From: Myoxocephalus aenaeus
Lineage: Eukaryota; Chordata; Actinopteri; Perciformes; Cottidae
Reading direction: 5' to 3'
Assembly: GCA_038501785.1 (NCBI GenBank)
Contig: JBAMJR010000329.1
Coordinates: 3,343,501 to 3,407,500 of the forward strand
DNA: 64,000 nucleotides
Part shown: positions 26,698 to 42,551 of the stretch, piece after piece
Numbering within the stretch: position 1 is the stretch's first letter
How the letters are laid out: every line of letters begins with the position of its first letter
Program-made: the position numbers and the translations under genes
The notes under the pieces: generated by a model
Told to the model about the DNA's origin: nothing
Database searches by the model: none
What the model saw: only the letters and a program-made list of their open reading frames with translations

Positions 26698-26698
<1 letters not shown>
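22361..26698. other. Gene-free stretch with a dispersed repeat near 24.0-24.2 kb
   Basis: No recognised gene. A family C fragment lies at about 22935-23010. The segment 24020-24200 resembles 34449-34600 (CTGAATGAGGCAACACAATG against CCGAATGAGGAAACACGATG, and CTGTGGCGA in both). A CpG-rich 24180-24320 segment with a 68-codon minus frame follows. A second unique-looking stretch at about 24890-25140 is discussed as a possible conserved non-coding element. Confidence 0.5.

Positions 26699-26743
<45 letters not shown>
26699..26743. repeat. (AC)n microsatellite
   Basis: Uninterrupted run of about 22 AC units. A (TG)n run on the same strand lies 171 bp away. Confidence 0.97.
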
Positions 26744-26745
<2 letters not shown>

Positions 26746-26913
26746 GTCACACTTTCAAAGCGGAGGTTTCAGCAGCTCCACAACAATCACATCATTAGCT
26801 CCACCGTGTCTCTTAATGCCGCTCTCAAGTTTTTGTTTACAGAATCCAGTCCTTCCAAGGTCTTTGTAATAGCTTGAGAGATCTGGGCTCTGGAGAAGGG
26901 TGGGGGTTTGAGG

Positions 26914-26914
<1 letters not shown>

Positions 26915-26944
<30 letters not shown>
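26915..26944. repeat. (TG)n microsatellite
   Basis: Uninterrupted run of 15 TG units, the reverse complement of the preceding AC run. Confidence 0.97.
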
Positions 26945-30789
<3,845 letters not shown>

Positions 30790-30937
30790 GACATGTATTT
30801 TAAAGCACTAGTTAGAAGACTTTAAGGTGTAGAAGTTTACCAGAATGGTTTTTTGAGCATCATATTCCTTTTACAATTCATACATTATTAAACATAAAAC
30901 ATAATATAGTATTATCAGGAGCACTGATGAGTAAACA

Positions 30938-31690
30938 CCTGTGGTGGAAAGTAACTAAGTACATATACTCAAGTACTTAAGTAGTTTAAAAAATACTTTT
31001 TTTACTTAACTTAATGTACTCAAGAGCTTTAGTTTATAGGTCCTTTGTAATTTTAGATTATTAATAAAAAAGATTGAAAAATAATAAGAAATGATGATGT
31101 CTCATCATGCATGTAATCCCATTGACCTACATTATATTGTTCTGGATCAGATCTTCAAAGTTCAAACGTTTTAAACAGAATAAATATGTAAGTCTCATTA
31201 TGTAACTTCAGCACTGTGTTGTTACGTCAAGCTGAAATGATAAAAAGGTTGTTAGCTAGTAATATTTGCTAAAAGCTGTGATTTTGAATTAGATTTTCCT
31301 GAGAAAAAAAAAGAAGCCTTCAGATCTGTTTAAATAAAGGTAGTAACACAACAGTCCCATAATACTCTGTAAAAGAACTGCATTAAAAATTATAAAAGTA
31401 AATGTACAAAATCGAATTAAAAGTACTCTGTATTAGTATTACGTTCAATGCTACCATTAGAATGGTATATATAATTATAGATATCATATTCTTGGATTAT
31501 TATTACTGATTCACCATCAAGCAGCATTGAGGTTTTAATCATATAATGGTACTTTAATCTATAGAAATCATCACATTTTAGAGGTTGATTATATTTGTAT
31601 GTAAAAACTTGAATAAATAGGACAATATCTACTTCTGTAATGCAGTGGAAGTACTAAAGTACAATAGTATGGAGTGTATTATTGCAGTGT
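30938..31690. repeat. Repeat family C, copy 2 (longest)
   Basis: Starts GGTGGAAAGTAACTAAGTAC then ATATACTCAAGTACTTAAGT, the left end of this teleost family. Interior phrases include ACTGCATTAAAAATTATAAA and AAAAGTACTCTG. It ends near GCAGTGGAAGTACTAAAGTA. The right boundary is uncertain. Confidence 0.65.
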
Positions 31691-32932
31691 CAGTGGTTGG
31701 AGTGGTTCGGCACATCAGATACCAGAGAAGAGTCAAAGGACTTGTAATCAGCTGACACAGTCGCCGTCAAAGGATTCTTTGAACGGCTTTTTCAAAGGAC
31801 ACACTGTCCGCACACGGTTCATCCGTCTGTTCCCTTTAAACCACATCTAACTTCCGTTCGACCCCCCCGCTGGTGCGGGAGACATTCCTCACAAGATGGT
31901 TGAATGGTCGGCCCTGTTGCAGGTCAGCCCAGGCGGCAGCAGCAGGCGCTTTACAGGGTCCCTGCTGTGCGGAGCTGTGACCTGGCCTCAGAGCAGTGCT
32001 CCCAGGTGACGAATAAAACACTAGCCCTCACAGGAGCGCGACTTCAGGCTCCACAATGCTAATTCAATACAATGCGTCTAATTGTGGCCTATTTCAGAGA
32101 AGCTAGCGAGATCCTCTGCCAGCCATTCAGAGGATTACTGCTAATTGGGAAATAAACGTGTGGTAAAAGAGTCTGAGATGAGGTAGTTAATGTGGAACCC
32201 TCGTAATGGACACTTAGAGCCTGTTTGCTTCAGTCTCACAAAGCATTGTTTGATTAGAAAGACTCTTATTTTCTCTTTATGGCGTTGCATTAGATTTTGT
32301 GTTTCTTAAAATACACTGATTGTTTTGTTTGGCGCCGACCAAAGTCGGCATCAAAGAAGTTATGCAATGTTGCTGCTGCTTCTTGATATCACTTCAATTA
32401 TCCTGGCAATTTCATGTCACGCATATATAAAAGCATATTTGTCTAACGGTCTGTGGATATGGACCACTCGCTACCACGGTGCAGATCAACATTGGCTTCA
32501 TCTGATGTTTTGTGGAGCGTTAAGGATTTAAAGACCAATTGTTAGAGCTTGTTTAACAAAACAAGCTTAAAATTGTGGCGCTACAAACACTTTAAACTTG
32601 AATATATACAAGTACTCTGGGAAAAAGCAGTCTAAAAACTGCAGTTTGGGTATTTGTGTTCGGCAGTAAATGACTGTGCTGTATTTAGTTTTAGTTTTGG
32701 TAGCATTACAGTTGAAATCAATACGATTTTTTTAATCATCATGTAGTTAATTTGTGTCGTTGATATTTGGTGAAAATGTAGCTTTCGGTTGAAGACGCTC
32801 TCAAACATTAACATATTAAGAAATGCTGACATTGACATCTGAGTGACACTTCATCTTATAAAGTTAAAGGACAATTCAGGAGAAAACCTCTAATGATTAT
32901 TTATGATGAGCCTTCTTACCTTAGAGGCACTG

Positions 32933-32937
<5 letters not shown>
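31691..32937. other. Gene-free stretch
   Basis: No recognised gene. 32040-32260 is unique, rich in TAAT-type motifs (TGCTAATTCA, TCTAATTGTGG, CTGCTAATTGGG), and could be a conserved non-coding element. C-rich run near 31861. Confidence 0.45.
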
Positions 32938-33003
<66 letters not shown>

Positions 33004-33008
33004 ATATG
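32938..33008. repeat. Compound (AT)n(TG)n microsatellite
   Basis: About 26 AT units run directly into a short TG run. Confidence 0.97.
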
Positions 33009-36000
33009 TTCATGTCTACCTGCTTGACTGCACCTGTGTCGATTATCCAGTGTGTCCCTGATTGTGATTACCTGGCATCTGACTGTGATATCTCTGCTCT
33101 GCTATCACTTTAACATTCCTCGAAGAAGACTTTTTTGAGTTATGACTTATTGATCACAAAGTCTTTCTCTATTTTAGTCTCATGTTTTTTGGACACCTCA
33201 TGAAATGGCGCTCCATCGATTTCTCAATCTGTGAAATATCTCAAGGCCCAGATTTATCCATCCATCCATCCGCGACTCGGCCTCGGCCGGGTAAGTGGCA
33301 GAAAATGTATAGCTGCATGGATGGGCAATATTCAGTTAAATTATTCTATATATTAACAAATATATATCAATATTCACCCTACAGCTGCTTTCAATCCAGC
33401 ACCACGCATGAAATCATGTTGAGTTCAAATGATTTATAGCTTCAGGTTCATGTATTTTCAATACAAATAGTTTCCAGTTTGACCCAGAATGGATCTCGAC
33501 CTAGAAATAGCTGTCCCCGCACGTGGAGAAAAATAAAATAAATCTATTGCCACCATTTTGGGGGCGATATGTCTTCATGAAAAAGCACCTCGTTGTGGCC
33601 TCGATTTAAAGTTTGTGACATCAAATGGAGAACTCACATATTTTTGAGCCATCAGTGCGATGCTTTATGAAGCGAGACTCCTGCCACAGTGGGTTTTAGT
33701 CTGGCACAGCATTGTTTTCTATCGCAATTGAGGGACCCGAAACGATCCCGAAAGCAAATTGAAATCAAGTGTTAACGCCGCAGGGACAAGGCTAAAAACT
33801 CTGTGGTGCAAGAAGGATGCCAGAGCTGGCCCATCACCAAATATGGTGTTGTTTCAGCAGCTGATAAGATGAATTCCTGTTTACTCCCATTCATTCATCA
33901 ACAGAAAGTTATGCCGTGTTGTCGTAGTCACAAATTCATCCCATGTTTTTTAAAAGAGCTTTTGGCTGCCAAGATGACAAATGTCTTGTGTTACGGATCA
34001 GTTGCTGCATCAGCGGCTCAAATAATATTGGAGTCTGAATACACTGATTAGATTAAGGTCATTAACCATGAATGCAAGAAGCTTCTTTAAGTAACAACAA
34101 GAGTTTTCATAATCGTGTATTCTTTTTTTAAGGCCTAACTTGTATGTTACATTATGTTTAACACACCGGACACTGTGTCCCGCTACTTTTTTCCAGCGGG
34201 AGAAAGTTCATAAAACTTACTGACCTTTTACATCCTTAATAAGCTGCCTCTCTGTTTTACTCGAAAGGTCACACTGGTAGTTTTGCATAAGTTTAACAAT
34301 TCACTGCAAGTTGCATGTACTTTTTATTCTCCGGACCACTTCACAAAAAGAACAAAACATGTCGATTTTTGAGTGTATTAATGCTATTGTTTGCGAAAAT
34401 CCACTTGGAGAGATCTGAGACTTTAAGTAATGATCTAGAAGATTTGAATTAATAAATGTCTGATAAGTCACGATCTATCGCCGAATGAGGAAACACGATG
34501 GTGACTGTGGCGACATTCTCGGGAAATATTCCTGTTTTTCAATAAAATTGAAAATTCGACAAATATTCCCCGTTCACATGCAGCCTTGCATACTCTGATT
34601 AACGTAACCGGTGGCGGACTAGTTCCACAGTGCGAACACAGCCTTGCACTTTCATTCCTTCAACCACCTTCTTGAGAAGATCCCCGTTGCTATTTTTGCT
34701 CAAATCCCAAAACCTGTTAATGTCCAAGCCTTTCATTATTCTTAAAGTAGGTGCGTTTCTCCTTCGGACCAGAAATGTGAGCTTTTATTTTGGGCATGCA
34801 TCTCTGCAAAGTGTTAGCGCGTTGGTTTTTCTACAACCATGTGCACAAAGAACAGAGCTGGTCGTAAACAGGAAAGAGGCCATGCGCGTCCAAATGTGCA
34901 AAGAATGCTAAAAAAGTAAACTGAATATATCAGCAAATCCCACTTGTCTTAATTTGAAAATGCTCTATTCCGAATAAAGCCTAATTAGGCATGTCTAAAT
35001 GGGATGTGCTGTTTTCATGAGCCACATCAAGTTTGGAATATTGTCATATTCGGAATAATAGTTGAATTAGTGTGAGGTGAGATCCCAAAACACACCTGCA
35101 AGTACCGCTTATTGCCATACAGGTGCCGTCAAAGAGTATGGAAAAAAACAGGGTTCTAACCGTAATTTACCAAAGTGAACATTTAGTTTGCTTTCTTTTT
35201 TTTATGCATGAGATGATTTGTGTGTGTTCTTTTTTGGGAGGTTGTGACATCCAACAAACGTTGTGATGAAACTAGCATCCAGATGCTTATTATCCTCTTC
35301 ACAACATCATATTTGCCTCTTATATTGATTTGTGAATAAACAACAATATAACCACTGACAAATACACTGTCATGTATAACCTGAATTCCACATTGAGCTG
35401 AATAAGAAAACAACAAACAAAGCCCTCCCCATGTTATTATCACGTGACTAAAGTTCTGTACTTGTCCCTGGCAGAAAAGAAAGCTCTCTGCTAATGAAGA
35501 CTTTGAAATGTAGTTGGAACTAGTTAGAGGACCTTGAGTTAAGATTTATTAAAATCCCTTCGGTGAGCATCTCCCCTTCATCACCTTCTAATACGGCGCT
35601 TTGTATTCAGTAACTTAACAACACGTCCGACTGCAGACAGGATGGATTATTGTAAACACATTTAATACTATTTTATTCCCAACTGTAGACAGATGGCATT
35701 ATTGAAGGTGAGACCATTTATTTATGACCAACGTACTACATTATTACCAAATTGAAAAAAAAAAATAGGCATGAGTCAGAGATTTTGCAGAAAAGTTGTT
35801 CTCATTAATGGCTTTTAACTGACCTATAAAGCATTAAAGTAATACAAAAAAAAACATGAGTTACTTCTTATAAACACACTTTAAAAGGTTCTTACTGTTA
35901 TCCTTTTTTAAACAATAAATTGCGATGCTCTTTTCCACCCCTCATAATCACCCACACACAATGGGAGACCCCAGCAGTTCCTCCCCCACTGAGAAGTCCC

Positions 36001-36775
36001 AGAGAGTCTTTTACGAGTACATCACACAGTACAGAGTCTGTCCTGCTTTGTGTAAAACACAGAAAGTCACTTGTCGTGTTTATACATCCTCTCAGGTCTG
36101 TCCAGCAGTATACTAGTGTTGTCCCATAATTGCTAGATGACATTACCTACCACACTTTACTATAATCCTGACTCTGGGATCATTACATACCTTGTTCATT
36201 GATCAATTATTTGACTAGTTCATGTTGTTGTGTACCGGTACTCTCTATTTTAGGCTGGATAACAATATGGATTCATGGAAATGTGGAGCAAAGCATGCAC
36301 GTGGTTATCTTGGAGGTTTTCTTTGATAATCTACTGGATAACGCCGGTTGTAAAACAGTCCAGAGCGAGCTGTCTCCTGGATCAAATGGGCAGGTTCTCA
36401 GCGTGCTATCAGCACTGTTAACTCTGGCTGTAAACCAAACCTCGCAGGAGGTCAGAGGTCAAAATGTTTGGGCTTCAGAGAGACGCCATAGACTGAGCAT
36501 GGCCAGGATTTAATATGAGGTCTGACACAAAGTTACTGCCTGTGAATCAGCGACCTTAACATCCACCCTCACACACTGTAGGACAATCCAGAGGAAGTCC
36601 ATTAGAGAAAGGTTATTATGAGGATAGCTTCATTTCGTGAAAAAAAAACTTTATTCAGTTTTATAGTTTAATACATAATTAATGGTTCAAATTTTTTTTT
36701 TTTTTGCTGTATGGTATGCTAATGTGTGTCATTATTATTTCATTACATATGACTCTATGGATGGTCTGTCAGTCT
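33009..36775. other. Gene-free stretch
   Basis: No recognised gene. CCATCCATCCATCC repeat near 33255-33270. The segment 34449-34600 resembles 24020-24200. The remaining sequence is AT-rich with short chance frames. Confidence 0.5.
34449..34600 (+). repeat. Dispersed repeat, second copy of the 24.0-24.2 kb segment
   Basis: TGTCTGATAAGTCACGATCT, CCGAATGAGGAAACACGATG and GACTGTGGCGACATTCTCGG parallel the 24020-24200 sequence in the same order and orientation. Confidence 0.6.
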
Positions 36776-38450
36776 GAAATAACTCAACAAATATTGGGAG
36801 CATTGTAATAAAAACTATTTTACAGACATTCATGATCCCCAGAGGACAAACCCTGTTGAGTTTGATGATCCCCTCGAGGTCAAGATTGTAATTTGTTGAA
36901 TACTTTGGTTCATGACCAGATACTTGTAAAACTGATCTCCCGGAAGCCTCATCTGTACTTTGAGTTTAGTGCTAATCAATGTTCCCTCTAATTTTTTCCG
37001 GCACTGAGCAATTTCTTTTATTTCTGAGCGCACATTTCAGCACTGTGAGCAATTCGCAAGCACGCGACCTGCCGAAAATGACCACAAGCCTGCGTTAGCC
37101 ATAGGGGATTCAAAGAGATGACAGCAAATGCATCAATATGTATACAAGGTTGATATTTATTCAATATCCTTTATAATGGCTGGACTTTGGGAACATTTTA
37201 ATGATGGTGTTTTACCAGTCAGTTTAGTTGAACTTAAAGGATCTTTGTTGAACTTCAATAAGGGGAGGTTATGACTGGTTCACTGGTTATGACTGATAAT
37301 GATATATATAAAAAATTAAAGTATCAAAGGTGTTTAGTCATTTCTCAGCAGGTACAACATTGAAGTGGAACTTCATTGAAAGAAAAATGCTAATGCAGTG
37401 CTTAACAATAATTATAGGCCTATTAAATTGACATGGTGTCATTTTTCCTAAAGGTAGCCTATATAAACAATTTAATAACTGGAGTGGTTTGCAACAAACT
37501 AGGCTACAAAACATGTAATTTGAATGTCATTGAGGGAGATAGGCCTATCTGGCTATGTGGCTCATCTTGTCGGCAGGCCTATGGAAGACACATGTCTCTG
37601 AAGAACAGCATCTGAAAAACAGGTTAACCAAAAGAGAAACACGTTTTCCCACTAGCGAACTCTCCTTTCGCTTTTGCCTCCGAGCAGAATTTGCTTTCTT
37701 CATATTTAAATATGTTTTGAAAGTTTCATCCTACCTGTGTCAGTTTGGACTATTTCATCTAGCCACTCATGTTTAAACGTTAGGCAGACCTTTTTCTGGG
37801 GCACCTGCTCTGCCTTTCTTTTCACCATGGTATCTATAACTGCTGGAGCAGGGCCCACCAAGAGTAGCCTAAACAGCGCCGGCCCGAGCTCATGTGGCGC
37901 TCTAGGCGAGCTTCACTCCTGGCGCCCGGAGGAGGACAGCGGGGGTGGGGGGTGCCTACGGAGGCAGAGCGCTAGCAGAGGTACAGAGCGCTAGCGGATG
38001 TACAGAGAGCGCATGTCGAGAAACGGGACGCTGATTGGCCAAGAAGACTCGACACGTCACATCAAAGATCTTCTATTGTAGAGATGGCTCACTCCTGTCT
38101 CAGAAACACTGGCGCAAAAAAGATTTTTAACCCCTGAAAAAAAATCGTTTGCGCGGTCTGAAAAATCTATTGCGCGGCCACTTCGACTGGCCTGCGCGGC
38201 CGCGCACGCGCGCAGCTTAGAGGGAACACTGGTGCTAATTAGCAACTGTTAGCTTGCGCACACGCTTCGCTAAGATGGTGCACATTGTGAACATCGGCAA
38301 GTTAGCATTGAGAGAATGTTAGCATGCTGACGTTAGCATTTAGCTCAAAGCACCGCTTGCTTTCTCTTCCTCACAACTACACTTTGTTGTAATTGTTTTA
38401 TTTATTTAGTTATTGAGGTGCGATGTGAGTGGATGCGTCTTGCTTATTTA
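36776..38450. repeat. Repeat family D, copy 1, split by a hAT insertion
   Basis: Left part 36776-36976 (AATAACTCAACAAATATTGG, CAGACATTCATGATCCCCAG, TGTACTTTGAGTTTAGTGCT). Right part 38232-38450 (GTGCTAATTAGCAACTGTTA, GCATGCTGACGTTAGCATTT, AGCTCAAAGCACCGC). Removing 36977-38231 and one target copy restores the continuous teleost repeat. A second left-part copy is at 44905-45065. Confidence 0.75.
36977..38231. mobile_element. hAT-like non-autonomous transposon, 1255 bp, with perfect 8-bp target duplication
   Basis: Starts CAATGTTCCCTCTAA and ends TTAGAGGGAACACTG, giving 15-bp terminal inverted repeats with one mismatch. It is flanked by GTGCTAAT at 36969-36976 and 38232-38239. The last 130 bp are CpG-rich (GCGCGGCCGCGCACGCGCGC). 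A G+C-rich segment at 37870-38030 contains two AGAGCGCTAGC phrases. No transposase frame is visible, so it must have moved with a transposase from elsewhere. Confidence 0.88.
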
Positions 38451-38620
38451 ACATTGTGAACATCGGCAAGTTAGCATTGCGAGAATGTTAGCATGCTGAC
38501 GTTAGCATTTAGCTCAAAGCACCGCTTGCGTTCTCTTCCCTCACAACTACACTTTGTTGTAATTGTTTTATTCATTTAGTTATTGAGGTGCGATATGGGT
38601 GGATGCGTCTTGCTTATTTA
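38282..38620. repeat. Tandem duplication, two units of 169-170 bp
   Basis: ACATTGTGAACATCGGCAAG starts at 38282 and again at 38451. The two units differ at only a few positions (for example GAGAGAATG against GCGAGAATG, and one extra C). The unit includes part of repeat family D plus GTTATTGAGGTGCGAT sequence. Confidence 0.95.
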
Positions 38621-40518
38621 ATTTGTAATATAATAATGTATAGGCCTAATGCTTTATTGTTATTAGGCTGATTGAACTACAAAAATATTTCACGACTTGA
38701 GTAAATGAGCTGATGTGGAACATATTATATACAAAAAGAAACATAATCTTGTCATTAAACACACAATAAATGATGAACTTAGCAAATAAACTTACCCACA
38801 AATTATAAACAGGTGAATAACAGAAATGGTCAGATTTTGTACGTCGTAAAACCCGATGATACATTTGTTCGGATGAGTAAGAGGAAAGTCAGAGAGGCGA
38901 CGCCAGTGGAATGAACGTTACATCACATCGGTAGTGTGGAAATGTGTCTCATCTGTGGCGTGTGCGTCGGTTTCAACCCTCTTCAAACAGACGGGAGCAA
39001 GTGTGTCACGGTGATCTGTGGAGCTGCACGGTGAGCTGCGCTGCTTTCAAGCCCGATAGGGTGAAAAGCAATTTCTTTGATTGCATGAATAGTCAATGAG
39101 TCAATAACAGATTTAAAAGAGGTCAATTGGATTTTGCTGATGTCACATATAAACCTTTGACAAAATCGGTTCTGGTTAAATCCACATTGTAACAGTATAC
39201 CGCTGTAATAAAAATGACGGTTATCATTCTGAGGACATTCGTTCCCTACAGTACTAAAAATATCAGTGAGTGTGTGACTTAAAGATACAGACACTGTTAT
39301 GCCACGACAGTATAGATGTATTGGTAATAATCATAGGACATTATTTTAAAGCAGCTAATGTTATTAATTATATGGTATTTGATGTAACATGCTATAGTGC
39401 TACTAACATGGAAACTAACATGCTTTAGTGATGCAACATGTTTTAGTTACATGTTTCTATCAAGTTAATAACTATGTTTATTATTATAATTCAGTTCTCA
39501 TTCCACTTAGGGTCATTGTAACTGTCATACAAATAATAATAATAATAATAAATTGGTGTAATACAGTGAAACTGTTATTTCTTTTAGACGGTTATCTACC
39601 GTACAACTACAATCCCAGTCACATCTAGCTTCTAATCTAGTTCATTGACGTTGGCTCCACAGTAACAATAGACAGCATCCGTGTAAATACTCATGAAGCA
39701 GACATAAACAATATGCCTAGGGTTGTTTTATGAATACAGATAAAGCAATTCGGGCAGTTAAAACTATAGATAACCAGCTTCTTATTTATTCCCATGAATG
39801 TCAAGGCTCCATTAAGTTTAACTCCAGATACAGCTTGTTGAGAGAACAATGTAAGTTTAAAGCACTACAGTTTAGTTTTTTATTTATCTACCTGAGATAC
39901 TTATACGATAAGGCCGATACGAAAGGGGCCTCAACACTGTGGGCAAAGGATTACGCTTTTCTGAGCACAGCCTAATTGAAGGATACTTCAAATGATTTTT
40001 TTTTTTTTGAGAGACATTTTCAACAACCAGATAAGAGACTTAGAGCACCCTTGCCTGCTTTCCCCTTCTTGCTCTTCATTTGGCATGCATGTTGGCAGGC
40101 CCCTCACTGCACTGCACTCTAGGGTGGTACAAATGATTTAAAAAAAAAGACAAGGACAAACTCGTAGTGGGGAGGGAGGGAGGGAGGGAGGGAGGAGTGG
40201 TCCGTTATCAGCAGCCTTTACCTGAGACGTGCACCTGTTGGATTGGTTTGTTCTCGCGAAGGACGAACCCCCCACAATGACACATCTGGATACACTTGGA
40301 ATAGGGAGGCCAATTACCGGAGCATTAAAGTGTTCTTGTCTGATATCACAGAGATTTGTCCGCACAGCACTCTGCAGTGGCACAAAGCCTAGTCTTCACA
40401 CATTTGGAGGTCAAGCCAATGAATCATAAGACATCCAGCTTCACGTGCAATGAGACACTATATGGAGAGATACAGTCATACATGGATACACAAGAATATC
40501 TCATTATCACTGTAGGTT
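38621..40518. other. Gene-free stretch
   Basis: No recognised gene. Contains an (AAT)n run near 39532-39551, a (GGGA)n run at 40169-40195, and unique-looking sequence at 40225-40390. Confidence 0.5.
40169..40195. repeat. (GGGA)n microsatellite
   Basis: Six to seven GGGA units. Confidence 0.9.
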
Positions 40519-41017
40519 AACAATTTTGGGAAAGATGCATATTCCGTTGGTTGCCGAGAGTCAGATGAAAAGATTGATACCACTTTTATATTTGTACGCT
40601 AAATATGCTGCAGGAGCTGGTGAGCTTAGCTTAGCATAATGACTGGAAACAGTGGGAAACAGCTAGCCTGGTTCGGTCTAAAAGTAACAAATCTGCCCAC
40701 CAGCACCTCTAAAGCTCATTAATTAATACCAAATATCATGTTTGTTTAATCTCTGCAATTTCCAAAGTGAGAAAAACAATTTGTTGTGAGGCCGAAAGCA
40801 GCAACTCTGCTGGTTGTGCGACGAATTGCAGTTTTTTTTTACACTTGAATAGATCAACAAAATACAAAACAGCTCAACATGAAGTGCTTTAAGCTAAGCT
40901 AGGCTAACCGGCCACTGTCACCAGCTACATATTTACCATACAGAAGTGAGAGCGGTATCGAACTTCTTATCTAACTCTCGGAGGGATTAAGCACATTTCT
41001 TAAAAATGTCAATTTAC
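40519..41017. mobile_element. Inverted-repeat transposon family B, copy 3 (most complete)
   Basis: The left arm (AATTTTGGGAAAGATGCATA ... TTGCCGAGAGTCAGATGAAA, GATTGATACCAC) is mirrored by the right arm (GGTATCGAACTTCTTATCTA, ACTCTCGGAGGGATTAAGC, AAATGTCAATTTA). Inner arms also mirror: GCTTAGCTTAGCATAATGAC against TAAGCTAAGCTAGGC. The long inverted structure and lack of coding sequence fit a MITE. Other copies: 4483, 6870 and 42236. Confidence 0.8.
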
Positions 41018-41960
41018 TTATTTCAGCGATTTAAACCTCAACTTTCTTCATATGTTTTAGCATCAAATAATGTTTCTGCAAGGAGTGATTGCCCTCTTGT
41101 TCCTCCTGTGCGACTGAGCCCAAGATGAGAGCTATTGTAGGGAGCGTTAATACAAACCAGATGTTAAACTTGTGTCCTCAAAATGAATGGGCCTATTGGG
41201 AAACCAAAGGCGAGTCTCGGGGGACATTCCACTGGAGGCTAAGCTGATTGGTTCATATTGAAACAACATGGCCAAGATAAACTGGGATTTCAAGAAAGGG
41301 GGTCTCTGGACGCTGGAGTCTAAAATAAATCGTTAGGGCTAAAGGAGGAGCTTAGCTCATCCTCTAAGGAAAACAGTGAGTTTTGCAAGTGACTGACATA
41401 CATGATGACTGTGGCGCCAGGCAACCTCGGTCTACAGCCCAGTTGTGGGCTGCATGGGAAGTGGAGAGCATCGGGGGCCATGCTTCTTTTGTGCTGATGT
41501 CACAAAGCTGCAGGGTATTACTTTTTCCAAATTGTTGTATTTATTTTCCCCTCACGACGTGACTGTTTTGGCAGGGGGAGAAACTAGAGCTGAAATGGTC
41601 TTGTAAAGACAAATTTAAATGCTGCTCAGTTGTTTAATCTTGCATAAAGGCATCAAAGATATCATGTTTGAATTGAGCTCGGCAAACACAGCTACATCTT
41701 GATCTGTTCTACTTTTAACTCAACTTGAATATTATTTGGTTCATGGGGCTGAGACGTATCAGTTCAAATTAATTTAGTTCATTTACTTTGTTTCCCCTCT
41801 CACTGATTCTCAGTTAATGCAGTTTTATCTCAAAGCTCACTTTCATATTTCCAAGATTCAAATATGTATTCATCATAATCGTGCAGTGTGCAGTGAAATG
41901 CTTAATTGCCGTCTCTGTAGACTGTAAACAGGGGAAATAAAATGTAATGCAGGATAAATG
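41018..41960. other. Gene-free stretch
   Basis: No recognised gene. 41150-41420 has some similarity of style to teleost repeats but no defined ends. Confidence 0.45.
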
Positions 41961-42106
41961 CTGTTGTTTTCGTTGATTGTTGATTGTTGTTTGTCTCGTC
42001 TTACGTCCCATGTCCATGTCCAATGTATGCACCTTCCGCCTCAAAAAATTCCTCGTTTGTGTGAAAACATTCCTGGCAAATAAACGGTTTCTGATTCTGA
42101 TTCTGA
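41961..42106 (-). repeat. Interspersed repeat family A, copy 3 (inverted)
   Basis: On the minus strand reads ATCAGAATCAGAATCAGAAA, CCGTTTATTTGCCAGGAATG, GAGGAATTTTTTGAGGCGGA, AGGTGCATACATTGG and CAACAATCAACAATCAACG. A plus-strand A-run (42107-42121) adjoins it. Confidence 0.85.
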
Positions 42107-42235
42107 TAAAAAAAAAAAAAAGGAAATGCAGGCAAATGAAATGCGAAAGTGGAAAAGCAAAAGTATGTATAGTAAGTGCGTAAAAAGTGGATATATATAT
42201 AAGTCAAATATGGCGCAAAATAAATACAGTGTTTA

Positions 42236-42551
42236 TACATTAGCTTAGCATTAAGACTGGAAACAGGTGGAAACAGCTAACTTGGCTCCGTCTGAAGGTA
42301 ACAAAATCTGTCTACTAGCAACTCACCAATTATATCTTGTATATTTAATAATCAGCACAAAAAAGTGTAAAATCATAAACTTTCTGTTTAAAACCTGTTC
42401 GCTGCTTCCACCTGTTTCCAGTCGTTGCGCTGAACTATGCTAAGCTAACGACCTCCTATTGAACAAACAGACGTGTGTGGTATCGATCTTCTCGTGACAA
42501 AAAAAAAAGCAAATAAGCTTGTGTTCTAAAATGTTGAACTATTCCTTTCAG
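42236..42551. mobile_element. Inverted-repeat transposon family B, copy 4 (left end missing)
   Basis: Starts in the inner left arm (TTAGCTTAGCATTAAGACTG, GAAACAGCTAACTTGGCTCC) and runs to a well-preserved right end (GTGGTATCGATCTTCTCGTG, AATAAGCTTGTG, AAATGTTGAACTATTCCTTT). The inner arm is mirrored by CCACCTGTTTCCAGTCGTTG and ACTATGCTAAGCTAACG. Confidence 0.8.
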
